Of a stretch of DNA of 64,000 nucleotides, positions 12,310-22,795 are shown in pieces. Origin of the DNA: Melampsora larici-populina 98AG31 (taxonomy: Eukaryota; Basidiomycota; Pucciniomycetes; Pucciniales; Melampsoraceae); assembly GCF_000204055.1 (NCBI RefSeq), contig NW_006768810.1:431697-495696 (forward strand). Direction: 5' to 3'. Under the pieces are notes generated by a model. The model was not told where the DNA came from. It did not search any database and worked only from the letters and a program-made list of their open reading frames with translations. Made by a program: the position numbers and the translations under genes. Position 1 is the first letter of the stretch, and each line of letters opens with the position of its first letter.

Positions 12310-15300
12310 GATGAGTTGTTGTTGATGTTGATGATGTTGTTGTTGTTATGAGTTGATATGATGAGTTGATATGAATGATATGATGATAGAGATGATGAGT
12401 TGTTGTTATTCTTGATGAGTTGTTGGTCTTGAAGAGTAAATTAGCTAGTTTGGGTAAACAGGGCGATCCAAAGCAAAGAAAGAAGAGATAGGAGTACATA
12501 AATCACTCGAATTTAAATGGTAAAACTACTTAATTAACCACTTAACCACTAATTCTCAACTGGTTTCAGCCCACTGAAATTTAAATTTAACATTGAGACC
12601 TGATTCAAACTGATATTTCTCATTGGGGTGTATTTCAATCTCATCCTCATCATCAATCTTCCTCGAATCTTCGACTGGTTTGTACCTAAAACAATCTCAT
12701 CTGACCTCAAACACGCCTTCTCATAGGCACATCTCTCATAGGCACATATCTCATAGGCACAGGCACATAGCCTATTCTACTGTAGAGGTCATTTCTCTGC
12801 TCGCCATCTTTATTTATTTAGAGGGCCGGAACTAGAAAACCATGCGGTGGATCACATATGTACATACACATTCGCTGTGGTTCAACCAACTTAATTGCTC
12901 TTCAGCGGGGATAAATCTCGAGCAGTGATATGATGTGTGACCATTCAGCCGGATCATAACCGGTTAAATCTCCGAGCAGGTCAACCAGATATCGGATTTA
13001 AAGCCCTTCTTTGATCTGCTGTGTAGTTTTACATATATGTAACCTGTTAAAATCTCTTGACTCGCTTCACAAATTCATTCTTGCCTACATATCAAATTGG
13101 CTGATGATGTGGAGAATCCTGCAGGGTATATTTGCCAGTCCAAGAATTATTCATTACACTCGGTATTGATGTATCCCTGATATCCACCAGTACTTTGATC
13201 TTTATCAAACAGCTTAAATGACCAATTGAGCTCATGTGATTCAAGTTCAAGTCTCTTTCTCAACACTGTTGCAGATATTTCAAAGCCTGCTTCATCATTC
13301 AATTGCAAATGCTCAAACTGTTTGTCAGAAACAGGTTCTTGCAGCAGTTCCCCTCAGAGTCACAGCTTGATCATCACTGGTAAATTTCTTTCATGATCAT
13401 TGTATAACACAGTGTTTAACTGGTGTGAAAAACTATGAACCATAAATAATGAAAAAAAGATTGGAATATGTGCTAGCTACTGTTGGCAAAAATACCTCAT
13501 GGAACACTCTCATTTATTCACAATTTGAGTTTTTAAGACTTCAGGAGTGACATTGGGCTTATGAGATCTCTGTCTCTTCTCTTGAGATCAATCTGCTTCA
13601 TGTCCAGTAATGATATCAGCCATGGAAGAAGGGCATCTTTTCCTATTTTGATGAATTATTTTTTATGGGTTCATGGAATTTTACACCTTTTTCATTTGTT
13701 TTTGTGTCAGTGTTAAATACATAGGTGCAAAAGATGTGGTGAAAAAATCAGGTGACCCTGAAATGTAGTTTTACACTACATTTTTTACACTGCATCATGA
13801 GGTGTAAAAAGATGTGATGTAATATTCTCAAAACTGAGCCCACAAAAGGTATTACAAGAATCCACCACGTCTGGTTTCAACTTGTAATACCTAGTTGAGT
13901 ATGAGTATTGATTGTTGAGAATGAGTGTTGATTATGATTATGATTGACCCAAAGGCCTCTTGAACAGGCCCCTTCTCAGTATCAATGATACACCATGAAT
14001 ACCAAGGTTCAAACCCAACCAAATACACTTTTTTATAATTCAAGATATTCAAGTTTCTAAATAATTTCTAGCAATTTTCAACAAGATCTTTCCTTTGTCT
14101 TTGTATTATACTTTCAACTTCAAAATTGGATCATGGTTTCAAATAAAAAAAAAACACAGAACAGGCAAAAATGAAAAATGACAACTTTGAATATTCAAAA
14201 AAAAATGAGGGGAGGTGCATTTTTACACTGTCCTCTTGGGAGTATCAGAAGGGCCATGTAATTTTCTAGCGGCTAGAAATTAGCCGCTAGACATGTCTAA
14301 ATACATACACGCAGCCTTCCCATTTCAGCATTGGTTAACATACTTCCCACGTGCTTGACCAAAAGAAACATCATACAAACCTTTTGTCATAGCCAGCGCT
14401 CATCTGCCTGGACCCACAAGATAACACCTTCACTCTGAGTGTGATCTACCTTCCGGGACACAACTACACACCGGGCAATGCCTGGGCCAACATCTCTTTG
14501 TCCTCCAGCTACCAACGCACGCACCCGCACTGGCTTATGATATAGCAGTATGATACAACAGATAATGATACACAGTATCTGAAGGGAATTGAAGGTTGTA
14601 ATAAAATAAATCAGGTGAAGTTAAGTGATTGAAGTGTTGGCAAAGTTGAGAAATGTGGTAGTTGACATCAATGTAAACAAGTTGAATGATGATATGGATC
14701 TCCAAAAAACTTAACATCAAGTAGGAATCACAACATGAGCCCCTTGTACAAATTGCACCAACTGATGAATGTGATTGATTTACTTCTTAATGGAAAGCTT
14801 TGATTACTTCTGCTAGGCTGCTACTCTGTACACCATACACTTGCTGGTCAGCGGGTGCCTCTGTGTGAACGGGTGAGGCCTTGCCGAGCCTTATGCATGA
14901 AACAACTCACTACTAGTGATCAATCTTCACTGGTCACATCTCTTTTAAAACATGATCTTCTAAGACCATATGGCTCTACATGGATGCACTGTGAGATAAG
15001 AAATTGATCATGAAATCAAGATTGAACATCTAGGAGGATATGCTAGCTACTGTTGTCAAAGAAACTGCACAGCTTCAAAGACCAACTTGCAATATTGTAT
15101 TTGATGCTGTGTACAAAATTTCATTCTTAAGAATATCCTGATGATGGAAATTTGGTACGGAGACTACCACTTTGAACACTTCAAACAACACTCACAAAGA
15201 AGACTGTCTTTTAATGCTTCAAAGCAATACCTGTCTGATTGAAGTGGAATCAGTTAGGTGCTGATGGGTAACAGACACTTGAGCTACGCATAGTGGCCCG

Positions 15301-16486
15301 GGGGCCTGGTATTGCATGGAATTTTTGGCCTGGGGCTGGAGATGATCAGGAGCACTGTGGGTGGCCACACTTGGCGCTAGGATCTCCCACTGGGATGCCT
15401 CCCGCTCCGTTGAGAGAAACAATTGACAACTAGATAATGACGAAATTGAGGCTTGCACCACATAAGACTTAAACCCTCTGTCTGACAGGAAGGGTGGTGG
15501 GCGGGAAAATAAAAAATATTACAAAACTAAAGGATGACAAATAGAAACAATAGTAGAAACTAGTTTTGTAATAAATGATAAATTTACAATATTGATGGAT
15601 AATAGTAAGATGAGTATAGTACTTTTTAGTTGCTGTTTCTGAAAACAATGAAGGATGAAATTAGTGGGAAAGAGAGACAACCACATGACAGATGGAGGAA
15701 ACGAAATGCGGTCTGAGGTTCAGCACACTCCTTGGGGTGAACTGACATGAAGCCATTCTGTTGCCCCTCTTTCCAGAGTAGCTTCGCGTGTTACCTGTTA
15801 CTGGTGTGACATCCACCCTGTCGCAGATTCCACTTGGTTAACACCTTGTGCCAACTTTGACCAAAATATTCTAGTTCACTAGGCATTCAAAATGTTCTTT
15901 ATATGATGAATGATATTTTGATTTGCCAAAGGGAGAATGGTTTTGCTGACTTATATCAGACCCAAAGGCGGTTTGAAATACATATCATATCTTCTACTGG
16001 ATATTCCCGACTTCAATATCTATTGGGTAGTTTCCTTTCAGTGCTGAAAGCAAGTTTCTAAGAAACAACAAAATCAAGAAAAACATATGTGAGAGTTTTG
16101 CATTCAAAGAGTTTGTGAAGTTCCTTTTCAACACTCTGGAGCTTGGTTGAGTGTTGATTGTTATAAGTTCTTGAGAACATATACCTTTAAGAGAATATTT
16201 TGTTTTGCTTTATCCTGAGACCGTAACATTTCATTTACTTTTGCACTATTCTATTAGTATAACTTATAAGTATCTTAGAAATTTGATACTCTGATTTTAT
16301 TCATTTCAAACAAACCACAAAACTTGATCCCTTATGTTTATGCATGATAACCAAGCTTTCAGATTCTTTTTCCTGTTCCATGAACTATATGGTATCCACT
16401 ATGCATGGCTCAAGTCAAAACTTGTGTCAATTTAACTGCTGAAACACATATATGGAACACTCACTGGAACACTATGGACCTGTTTT
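12310..16486. other. Long AT-rich intergenic region, no gene seen
   Basis: The short frames here (for example 15219-15461, minus) have no splice support or family resemblance. Near 12700-12775 the phrase CTCATAGGCACAT is repeated several times. ATGTAGT and ACTACAT form a small hairpin near 13763-13785. A short phrase around GCTAGCTACTGTTG occurs near 13470 and again near 15042, suggesting old dispersed repeats. Confidence 0.45.
14265..14291. repeat. Perfect 11-bp inverted repeat
   Basis: TCTAGCGGCTA (14265-14275) and TAGCCGCTAGA (14281-14291) pair perfectly around a 5-nt loop GAAAT. It lies in repeat-rich intergenic DNA; it may be the centre of a foldback element or only a chance palindrome. 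Confidence 0.5.
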
Positions 16487-17343
16487 TGTAATAACAGAAC
16501 GCGGAATGAAATTCTACGCGCTTGAGCTGATGTTCACACCTGGACAGACAGGTGAGATGATTGAGCTCAAAGACTCGAAAAGACTTATAAAAGATAAGAA
16601 GGGCGGAGAGAACTCAACGCCTTACCTGGACAGACAGGTGAGATGATTGAGCTCAAAGACTCGAAAAGACTTATAAAAGATAAGAAGGGCGGAGAGAACT
16701 CGACGCCTTACCTGCAACAGAGCAGGAGTAAAAGCAAGCGGAAAGTTCTGAGTGAAACTTTTCCTAACGGTCATATATATTCCAAGTAAACATAATAAAT
16801 GAGAGAAAGATCGAGTAAAGAGAGCTAAGTATTCACCTGGACAGACAGGTGAGATGATTGAGCTCAAAGACTCGAAAAGACTTATAAAAGATAAGAAGGG
16901 CGGAGAGAACTCGACGCCTTACCTGCAACAGAGCAGGAGTAAAAGCAAGCGGAAAGTCTAGCAAGGAGAGGTGAGTGTTTGATGCGGTATACAATGTGCT
17001 GGAGGAGAAGAACTTACTCTGAGTGAAACTTTTCCTAACGGTGAGGAAAAGAACTCAGAGTCAGAGAGAGCATAGGTATATAAGAAAACACACAACAAAC
17101 AAGCAGAGAGAAAAATTTTGACAACGAGTGTGAGCTAGCCCAGAAGGGAAATCTAGATAACTACTGGTAACACCTAACACTCAATGCGGATCAGTATTGC
17201 TCCCAAAAGGTACGTTCTTCCATATCTATACCACCCTTGAAACCACTTCACACCTGACCATTTCATCCTTCCATCCTTCTCCTTGCTCGTGATGTACTTG
17301 ACCATAACTACCTTAAAACCATACCTAGGTTTTTACCATAACA
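16487..17343 (-). repeat. 3' LTR of the copia element (857 bp)
   Basis: The plus strand begins TGTAATAACAG and ends TTTTACCATAACA. It contains three copies of a module of about 86 bp starting CCTGGACAGACAGGTGAG, near 16539, 16626 and 16838. The other LTR has only two full copies plus a partial. The copy near 16590-16626 reads CTCAACGCC where the others read CTCGACGCC. Confidence 0.93.
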
Positions 17344-17355
17344 CACCCCCTCAAG
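17344..17355 (-). other. Polypurine tract of the copia element
   Basis: The minus strand reads CTTGAGGGGGTG immediately before the 3' LTR. This purine run is where plus-strand DNA synthesis primes in LTR elements. Confidence 0.65.
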
Positions 17356-17359
17356 TTCA

Positions 17360-20300
17360 TCACGAGATAGTTTTCATACCCAGGAGCCTACGTAGACTAG
17401 CAAATTGAGACGAGCCCAGAGGCTTGGTGAGGAGGTCGGCGATCATGAGATGTGTAGGGCAGTGTTGAAGTACTAGTTTACCGGCTTTTACCACCTCACG
17501 GATCCAATGATAGTGGATCTCGATGTGTTTCGTTCTTCCGTGAAAGATGGTTTTGTTCGTGAGGTGTATTGCACCCATGTTGTCACTTTCAAGGATTGTT
17601 GGATTCAAGTCTTCGTAACCTAGTTTAGACATCATTGTTCTCAGCCATAAGAGTTCCTGACCGGCTTCTGTAATCGCGCGGTATTCAGCTTCAGTTGAAG
17701 ACAGTGCCACAGTTGGCTGAAGTCGGCTACGCCAGGATACAGCACCATTAGCAAGTAAGAACACATAACCTGTGGTTGAGCGCCGAGTGTCTTTGTTGCC
17801 GGCCCAGTCGGCGTCACACATGGCTTGTGGACAGTGTTTGCTTTTGAGGCCTTTGACGGAGGTAGGTGCGCTGCTTGCTGAGTAGATGATGCCCAAGTTG
17901 ATTGTGCCTTTGAGGTATCGGAGTACGTGACATGCTGCACCCCAATGTTGAAACCCGGGCCAGTCGAGGTGTTGAGAAAGGGTACCTACCGCATGCGCTA
18001 GGTCAGGCCGCGTGCACTGCGACAGATACATCAGTGAGCCTACCACGCTACGATATGGGAGTTTCCGGGACGCGAACTCTTCAATCTCGTCCAAGTTGGG
18101 TTTGAAGAGCTTGGTGTTAGGCGGGAAAGGAGTGCTAGCAGGTTTCACCTCAGTCGAGTCAAACCGTTCAAGTATCTTGCTGGCGTAGGCTTGTTGGTTG
18201 ATTGAGTACATGAAGTTGTCTTGACGTCTGATCTCGATACCCACAACAGTTGAGGCTAGGCCGAGGTCCTCCATTTCCCAGCGAGACGAGATCTCCTTCT
18301 TGAAGGCAAGGATATCACTACCTGTGATTGCCAGGTCGTCTACGTGAACATATACGGCAGTGAACACATTCTGCACTCGTCGGATGTAGATACAGTGGTC
18401 AACTTCGCACTGGATGAAGCCCACACTGACGAGGAACTCTTCAATGTCGTCCTGCCAGTACTTAGGAGACTGTTTGAGTCCGTACAGAGATTTAAGCAAC
18501 CTACAGACCTTCTCTTCTTCACCGGGTACTTTGAAGCCTTCGGGTTGTTCCACGTATATGACTTCGTCGAGATCGCAGTTAAGGAACGCGGTCACTGCAT
18601 CCATTTGATGTACCTCCCACCCGTTGAACGCAGCAATAGCAATCATGAGTCTTAGCGAGGTCGGTTTACCGGTGGGTGCGAATGTGTCGAAGTAATCCTC
18701 GCCCTCTACCTGAGTGTTCCCCATGGCTACGAACCGTGCCTTGAACTTCACGGGATTGTTGACATCTGAGGTAGGTTTCTTTCGAAATAGCCACAGACCA
18801 CGTATCACATTAGCAGACTTGGGTCGATCTACCAGATACCACACCTTCTTGTCGTGCATTGCCTGGATTTCCTTCTTGCAAGCCGCCAACCAGTTTTCAC
18901 CTTCGGGACCTTTCACAGCCTTAGAGAAAGATTTAGGAGTGTCGTCAGTAGTGAGCACCATGTTGCAATTGGGGGTAATGCAGTCGAAGTGTTGATGTCG
19001 ATCCCAGGCAGTCGATATAGAGGATGACTCCAGGCCTTCACCAACTGTTACGGCAGTGTACTTAACCGCCTCCTTGACCCTGCCCGACCTTCGGGGGTAG
19101 GAGGTTGCGGGTGGTTCCTCAACGGCAGTCGATGGTTCGACAGTCGGAGCAGGTGTGTCTTGGGGAACTGGCGAGGTTTGGGGAAGTACCTGGTCCGGAA
19201 GAGTCGGCGGTGCGTGATCATCATCACTTTCATCATCGAAGTACTTGATGTTCACGCATGGGTTGGTAGGTGTCAAGCTTGTACTCTCTGCCGGAGCGTC
19301 AGTCTTGGATGAGTAAGGGAAAACATTTTCATTAAATGTAGCGTTGTGGGTGATGATGAGCTTCTGCGAGGCTAGGTCAAAGATCCTGAAGTTGAAGTTG
19401 TCCTCCTCAAACCCCATGAGTACACCCTTGGAGCTGACAGGGTTAAACTTCAAACCGCGTATTTCTTTTCTGATGAGAGAAAACGCAAGACACCCAAAGA
19501 TCTTGAGGTGGCCGATGGAGGGTTTCCGGTAGTGCCATGCTTCAAACGGTGTCTTATTGTCCTTGAGAGACGAGGTTATAGTTCTGTTGGTCAGAAACAC
19601 GGCGGTGTGGCAAGCCTGAACCCAGAACCTCAGGGGCATAGAGGACTCTATCATCATTGACCGGGCTTTCGTGCTTATGGTGCGATTGCTTCTTTCCGAC
19701 ACGCCGTTCTCTTCAGGTGAGTAGGCGGCAGTGAGATGAAGGGTGATGCCACGTTCACGAAGATAATTCCCAAGGAGATCATTTAAAAACTCACTCCCTC
19801 TGTCAAGGGTAAATTGTTTTAACATCTTACAGGTCTGTCGTTCTGCAAGGGCGATGTAAGATCTGAAGACATCATAGACGGATTCTTTTGATTTGTCTTT
19901 CAAGAAGTAAATATGGCGATATGAGGAAAAATCATCACAAAATAACGCATAGTACATTTCATCTTTGATGCCTTTCACTCGAATGATACCACTTAAATCA
20001 ACATGTACGTTTTCTAGATGACATGTAGCTCGAGGTCTAGTGGAGGAGTGTGGAGTTTTATGGTTTTTAGATAACGAGCAGGTTTCACACTCTTCTAGTT
20101 GGGTGATAGAGCTAGGAAGACCATTCACACTTCTATGATTGCACATGACTTTAAGATAGCGGTTACTCAGGTGGCCTAGACGACGGTGTTGGAGCATCGA
20201 GAGTTCTTCAGCTGATGTAGAGGACGAAGCGATTTCAGAGATTGGACTCACTGGTTCAAGTGAGACATACATCAAGTTGTTGGACGCGAAAACTCCGTTG

Positions 20301-21940
20301 AATAAAGCTTCACCCTTGTAGATTAAGGAGAAACAGTTCGGGTCATTTGGGTGTATAATGACTTGGACACCTTTACGAAGCATTGCACCGCCGGCCAGTA
20401 GGTTTTGAGCCAAATCAGGAACGAACAGGCTGTTGTTGAGTTCGAATAGCTTTCCTGACCCCGATTTCAGTTTCACAGTGCCCGTGGAATGAACTGCCAA
20501 TGAGACATCACCCCCAGCAAGTTTTAACCTCTTGGACGCATTGTCAACTTTCACCATGGATTCGGCCGCAAATAAATTGTCGGATTTGAACATGTAGTGG
20601 GTGGCGCCCGTGTCATACAAGGCCCACTGTCCACCGCTTTTGCTGACGATATTAGCGGCAAGAGATTCTTCTTCAAATACGGTGTGAGAAGATTCAAACG
20701 TAGTGGTGGCTGAGTTTGACGCAGTGATGTCTTCACTCTCGGGTTCATCGAGATAGATGTGAAGCGACGCAAACGGATTCGTAGAGGCGACTGATACACT
20801 TGCGGACGGTAATGAAAGTTGGCGTATACCTGAGATAGACGAAGACAGAGAGGAGTTCTGAGGTCGACTGAATACCGGGTTGTTTTGCTTGGCCTCCATT
20901 TGGGCTATCCACTGATCGCGAGCAGCCTTGTTCCGGGGTTTTGCGAAACATTTCTCTGGGGTGTGAGTAGACGAGATGCATTTGTTTTCCGTGCACCGTG
21001 GCTTGTTGCGACGAGAGTTTCCACCCCCAGACTGAACAGCAGAGGATGCGTATTCAGTCCTGCTCGCTTCCACAAGGGCAGGCGTGGTAAAGCCACCATT
21101 CCTTGCTTCGTAATCGATGAGGTACTGCATGACTCCTTCTCGAGTGAGAGGAACCACATGGGCGTAGATATTCTCAGAGACGTTTTCAGAGATTCGGGAT
21201 TTGACAGTTTTGATAAGTTTTCTGGCGGCTTGCGATGAGGTGAGCTTTCCTTTGTATTTGGCATAGTCCGCGATGAGGTTGTTAAACTTGTTGCAATGAA
21301 TCTTGAATGAGTCTGTGCTTAGGATTTTCATGTTGTTGATGGCATCTTTGATGGTTTGCATACCAGCCTCGGAAATCTTCTGATGGTGATTCTTGAGGAA
21401 GGTCCAGATAAGAGAAGGTTCGTAAGCCAGATCATCATCGTCATCGCTATCGTCGTCTTCATCGTCAGAGTCTTCATCCAAGCTTCGGCGTAGTTTCAGC
21501 ATAGTCTGACATCTAATTTTGTTATGACTATCCATTAAACCCAGCATCCATATGGACACTACCAATTTTACCTTCAGGTGTTGTTCATCAGACAGAGTGG
21601 GAGCTTTGAAGTCCAATTTTGTGAGGTGTTTGTGAAAGTCGATAGCCTTCAACGCTTGTTTGATTTCAATGGCCCAATTTGGAAAGTTTCCGTCGGTGAG
21701 CTTGGTATCAATACCGTATTTGGCTAGTACCGAGGTCAGCTTCTGAACAAACTGCTGGAGCGGAGTTCCGAATACTTTGGTGTCCTTTTCATTGGGAAGT
21801 AACCCTTCAGGATTTGTGGTTGACATGTTGGGTACCTCAGTATGAGTGTCTGATTGAGCGTCGTCAAAGGAATCGGATTCTTCGCTCTCGTTATCAGTGA
21901 GAGTAGGATCAGGCGATGAAGGTTCGGGGTTTGATGGCAT
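17360..21940 (-). CDS. Copia Gag-Pol polyprotein
   Basis: One uninterrupted frame of 1526 aa from the ATG at 21940. In order it has a Gag region of about 300 residues with an acidic run (DEDDDSDDDDD) and a Cys/His cluster (CTENKCISSTHTPEKC). Next comes an aspartic protease (WALYDTGATHYMF) and a pre-integrase zinc motif (HRRLGH...C..C). The integrase has Asp in HVDLSG and TLDRGSEF and Glu in NGVSERSNRT, with 35 residues between the last two (D,D35E). A copia-type reverse transcriptase with YVHVDDLAITG follows, then RNase H (CDADWAGN, SSTEAEYRAITE). Domain order PR-IN-RT-RH is diagnostic of Ty1/copia. No stop or frameshift interrupts it, so the copy may still be active. Confidence 0.96.
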   Translation of the reverse strand: MPSNPEPSSPDPTLTDNESEESDSFDDAQSDTHTEVPNMSTTNPEGLLPNEKDTKVFGTPLQQFVQKLTSVLAKYGIDTKLTDGNFPNWAIEIKQALKAIDFHKHLTKLDFKAPTLSDEQHLKVKLVVSIWMLGLMDSHNKIRCQTMLKLRRSLDEDSDDEDDDSDDDDDLAYEPSLIWTFLKNHHQKISEAGMQTIKDAINNMKILSTDSFKIHCNKFNNLIADYAKYKGKLTSSQAARKLIKTVKSRISENVSENIYAHVVPLTREGVMQYLIDYEARNGGFTTPALVEASRTEYASSAVQSGGGNSRRNKPRCTENKCISSTHTPEKCFAKPRNKAARDQWIAQMEAKQNNPVFSRPQNSSLSSSISGIRQLSLPSASVSVASTNPFASLHIYLDEPESEDITASNSATTTFESSHTVFEEESLAANIVSKSGGQWALYDTGATHYMFKSDNLFAAESMVKVDNASKRLKLAGGDVSLAVHSTGTVKLKSGSGKLFELNNSLFVPDLAQNLLAGGAMLRKGVQVIIHPNDPNCFSLIYKGEALFNGVFASNNLMYVSLEPVSPISEIASSSTSAEELSMLQHRRLGHLSNRYLKVMCNHRSVNGLPSSITQLEECETCSLSKNHKTPHSSTRPRATCHLENVHVDLSGIIRVKGIKDEMYYALFCDDFSSYRHIYFLKDKSKESVYDVFRSYIALAERQTCKMLKQFTLDRGSEFLNDLLGNYLRERGITLHLTAAYSPEENGVSERSNRTISTKARSMMIESSMPLRFWVQACHTAVFLTNRTITSSLKDNKTPFEAWHYRKPSIGHLKIFGCLAFSLIRKEIRGLKFNPVSSKGVLMGFEEDNFNFRIFDLASQKLIITHNATFNENVFPYSSKTDAPAESTSLTPTNPCVNIKYFDDESDDDHAPPTLPDQVLPQTSPVPQDTPAPTVEPSTAVEEPPATSYPRRSGRVKEAVKYTAVTVGEGLESSSISTAWDRHQHFDCITPNCNMVLTTDDTPKSFSKAVKGPEGENWLAACKKEIQAMHDKKVWYLVDRPKSANVIRGLWLFRKKPTSDVNNPVKFKARFVAMGNTQVEGEDYFDTFAPTGKPTSLRLMIAIAAFNGWEVHQMDAVTAFLNCDLDEVIYVEQPEGFKVPGEEEKVCRLLKSLYGLKQSPKYWQDDIEEFLVSVGFIQCEVDHCIYIRRVQNVFTAVYVHVDDLAITGSDILAFKKEISSRWEMEDLGLASTVVGIEIRRQDNFMYSINQQAYASKILERFDSTEVKPASTPFPPNTKLFKPNLDEIEEFASRKLPYRSVVGSLMYLSQCTRPDLAHAVGTLSQHLDWPGFQHWGAACHVLRYLKGTINLGIIYSASSAPTSVKGLKSKHCPQAMCDADWAGNKDTRRSTTGYVFLLANGAVSWRSRLQPTVALSSTEAEYRAITEAGQELLWLRTMMSKLGYEDLNPTILESDNMGAIHLTNKTIFHGRTKHIEIHYHWIREVVKAGKLVLQHCPTHLMIADLLTKPLGSSQFASLRRLLGMKTIS

Positions 21941-22004
21941 AAAACTCTGGACGATGGACGGATCGTTGGATAAGTCGATATCGAGGTTCAAGTCGAGATC
22001 TTAT

Positions 22005-22020
22005 GGATCTCTCGCTACCA
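22005..22020 (-). other. Primer-binding site of the copia element
   Basis: The minus strand reads TGGTAGCGAGAGATCC directly after the 5' LTR. TGGTAGCG complements the CCA-bearing 3' end of initiator methionine tRNA, the usual Ty1/copia primer; the match weakens after about eight bases. Confidence 0.6.
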
Positions 22021-22795
22021 TGTAATAACAGAACGCGGATAAAAGATAAGAAGGGCGGAGAGAACTCGACGCCTTACCTGGACAGACAGGTGAGATGATT
22101 GAGCTCAAAGACTCGAAAAGACTTATAAAAGATAAGAAGGGCGGAGAGAACTCGACGCCTTACCTGCAACAGAGCAGGAGTAAAAGCAAGCGGAAAGTTC
22201 TGAGTGAAACTTTTCCTAACGGTCATATATATTCCAAGTAAACATAATAAATGAGAGAAAGATCGAGTAAAGAGAGCTAAGTATTCACCTGGACAGACAG
22301 GTGAGATGATTGAGCTCAAAGACTCGAAAAGACTTATAAAAGATAAGAAGGGCGGAGAGAACTCGACGCCTTACCTGCAACAGAGCAGGAGTAAAAGCAA
22401 GCGGAAAGTCTAGCAAGGAGAGGTGAGTGTTTGATGCGGTATACAATGTGCTGGAGGAGAAGAACTTACTCTGAGTGAAACTTTTCCTAACGGTGAGGAA
22501 AAGAACTCAGAGTCAGAAAGAGCATAGGTATATAAGAAAACACACAACGAACAAGCAGAGAGAAAAATTTTGACAACGAGTGTGAGCTAGCCCAGAAGGG
22601 AAATCTAGATAACTACTGGTAACACCTAACGCTCAATGCGGATCAGTATTGCTCCCAAAAGGTACGTTCTTCCATATCTATACCACCCTTGAAACCACTT
22701 CACACCTGACCATTTCATCCTTCCATCCTTCTCCTTGCTCGTGATGTACTTGACCATAACTACCTTAAAACCATACCTAGGTTTTTACCATAACA
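22021..22795 (-). repeat. 5' LTR of the copia element (775 bp)
   Basis: The ends are the same as in the partner LTR, but 82 bp shorter. The missing stretch lies just after AACGCGGA and removes one tandem module plus ATGAAATTCTACGCGCTTGAG. As the upstream LTR on the minus strand it should carry the promoter. Confidence 0.93.

Larger units (their letters stand above)
16487..22795 (-). mobile_element. Complete Ty1/copia LTR retrotransposon
   Basis: The element is 6309 bp on the minus strand. The LTRs are 16487-17343 (3' LTR, 857 bp) and 22021-22795 (5' LTR, 775 bp), both TG...CA. The target duplication GTTTT is present at 16482-16486 and 22796-22800. Just inside the 5' LTR the minus strand reads TGGTAGCGAGAG, whose first 8 bases match the complement of initiator-Met tRNA 3' ends, so it is a likely primer-binding site. 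Just inside the 3' LTR the minus strand reads CTTGAGGGGGTG, the polypurine tract. A single long frame fills the interior. Few LTR differences apart from one 82-bp indel indicate recent insertion. Confidence 0.97.

Noticed and set aside
15219..15461. 80-codon minus-strand frame in the 12.3-16.5 kb region
   Set aside because: Isolated, with no domain, no splice context and repeat-like surroundings.
17641..21264. Numerous shadow frames of 60-119 codons on both strands over the copia polyprotein
   Set aside because: They overlap the recognised 1526-aa frame and have no features of their own.
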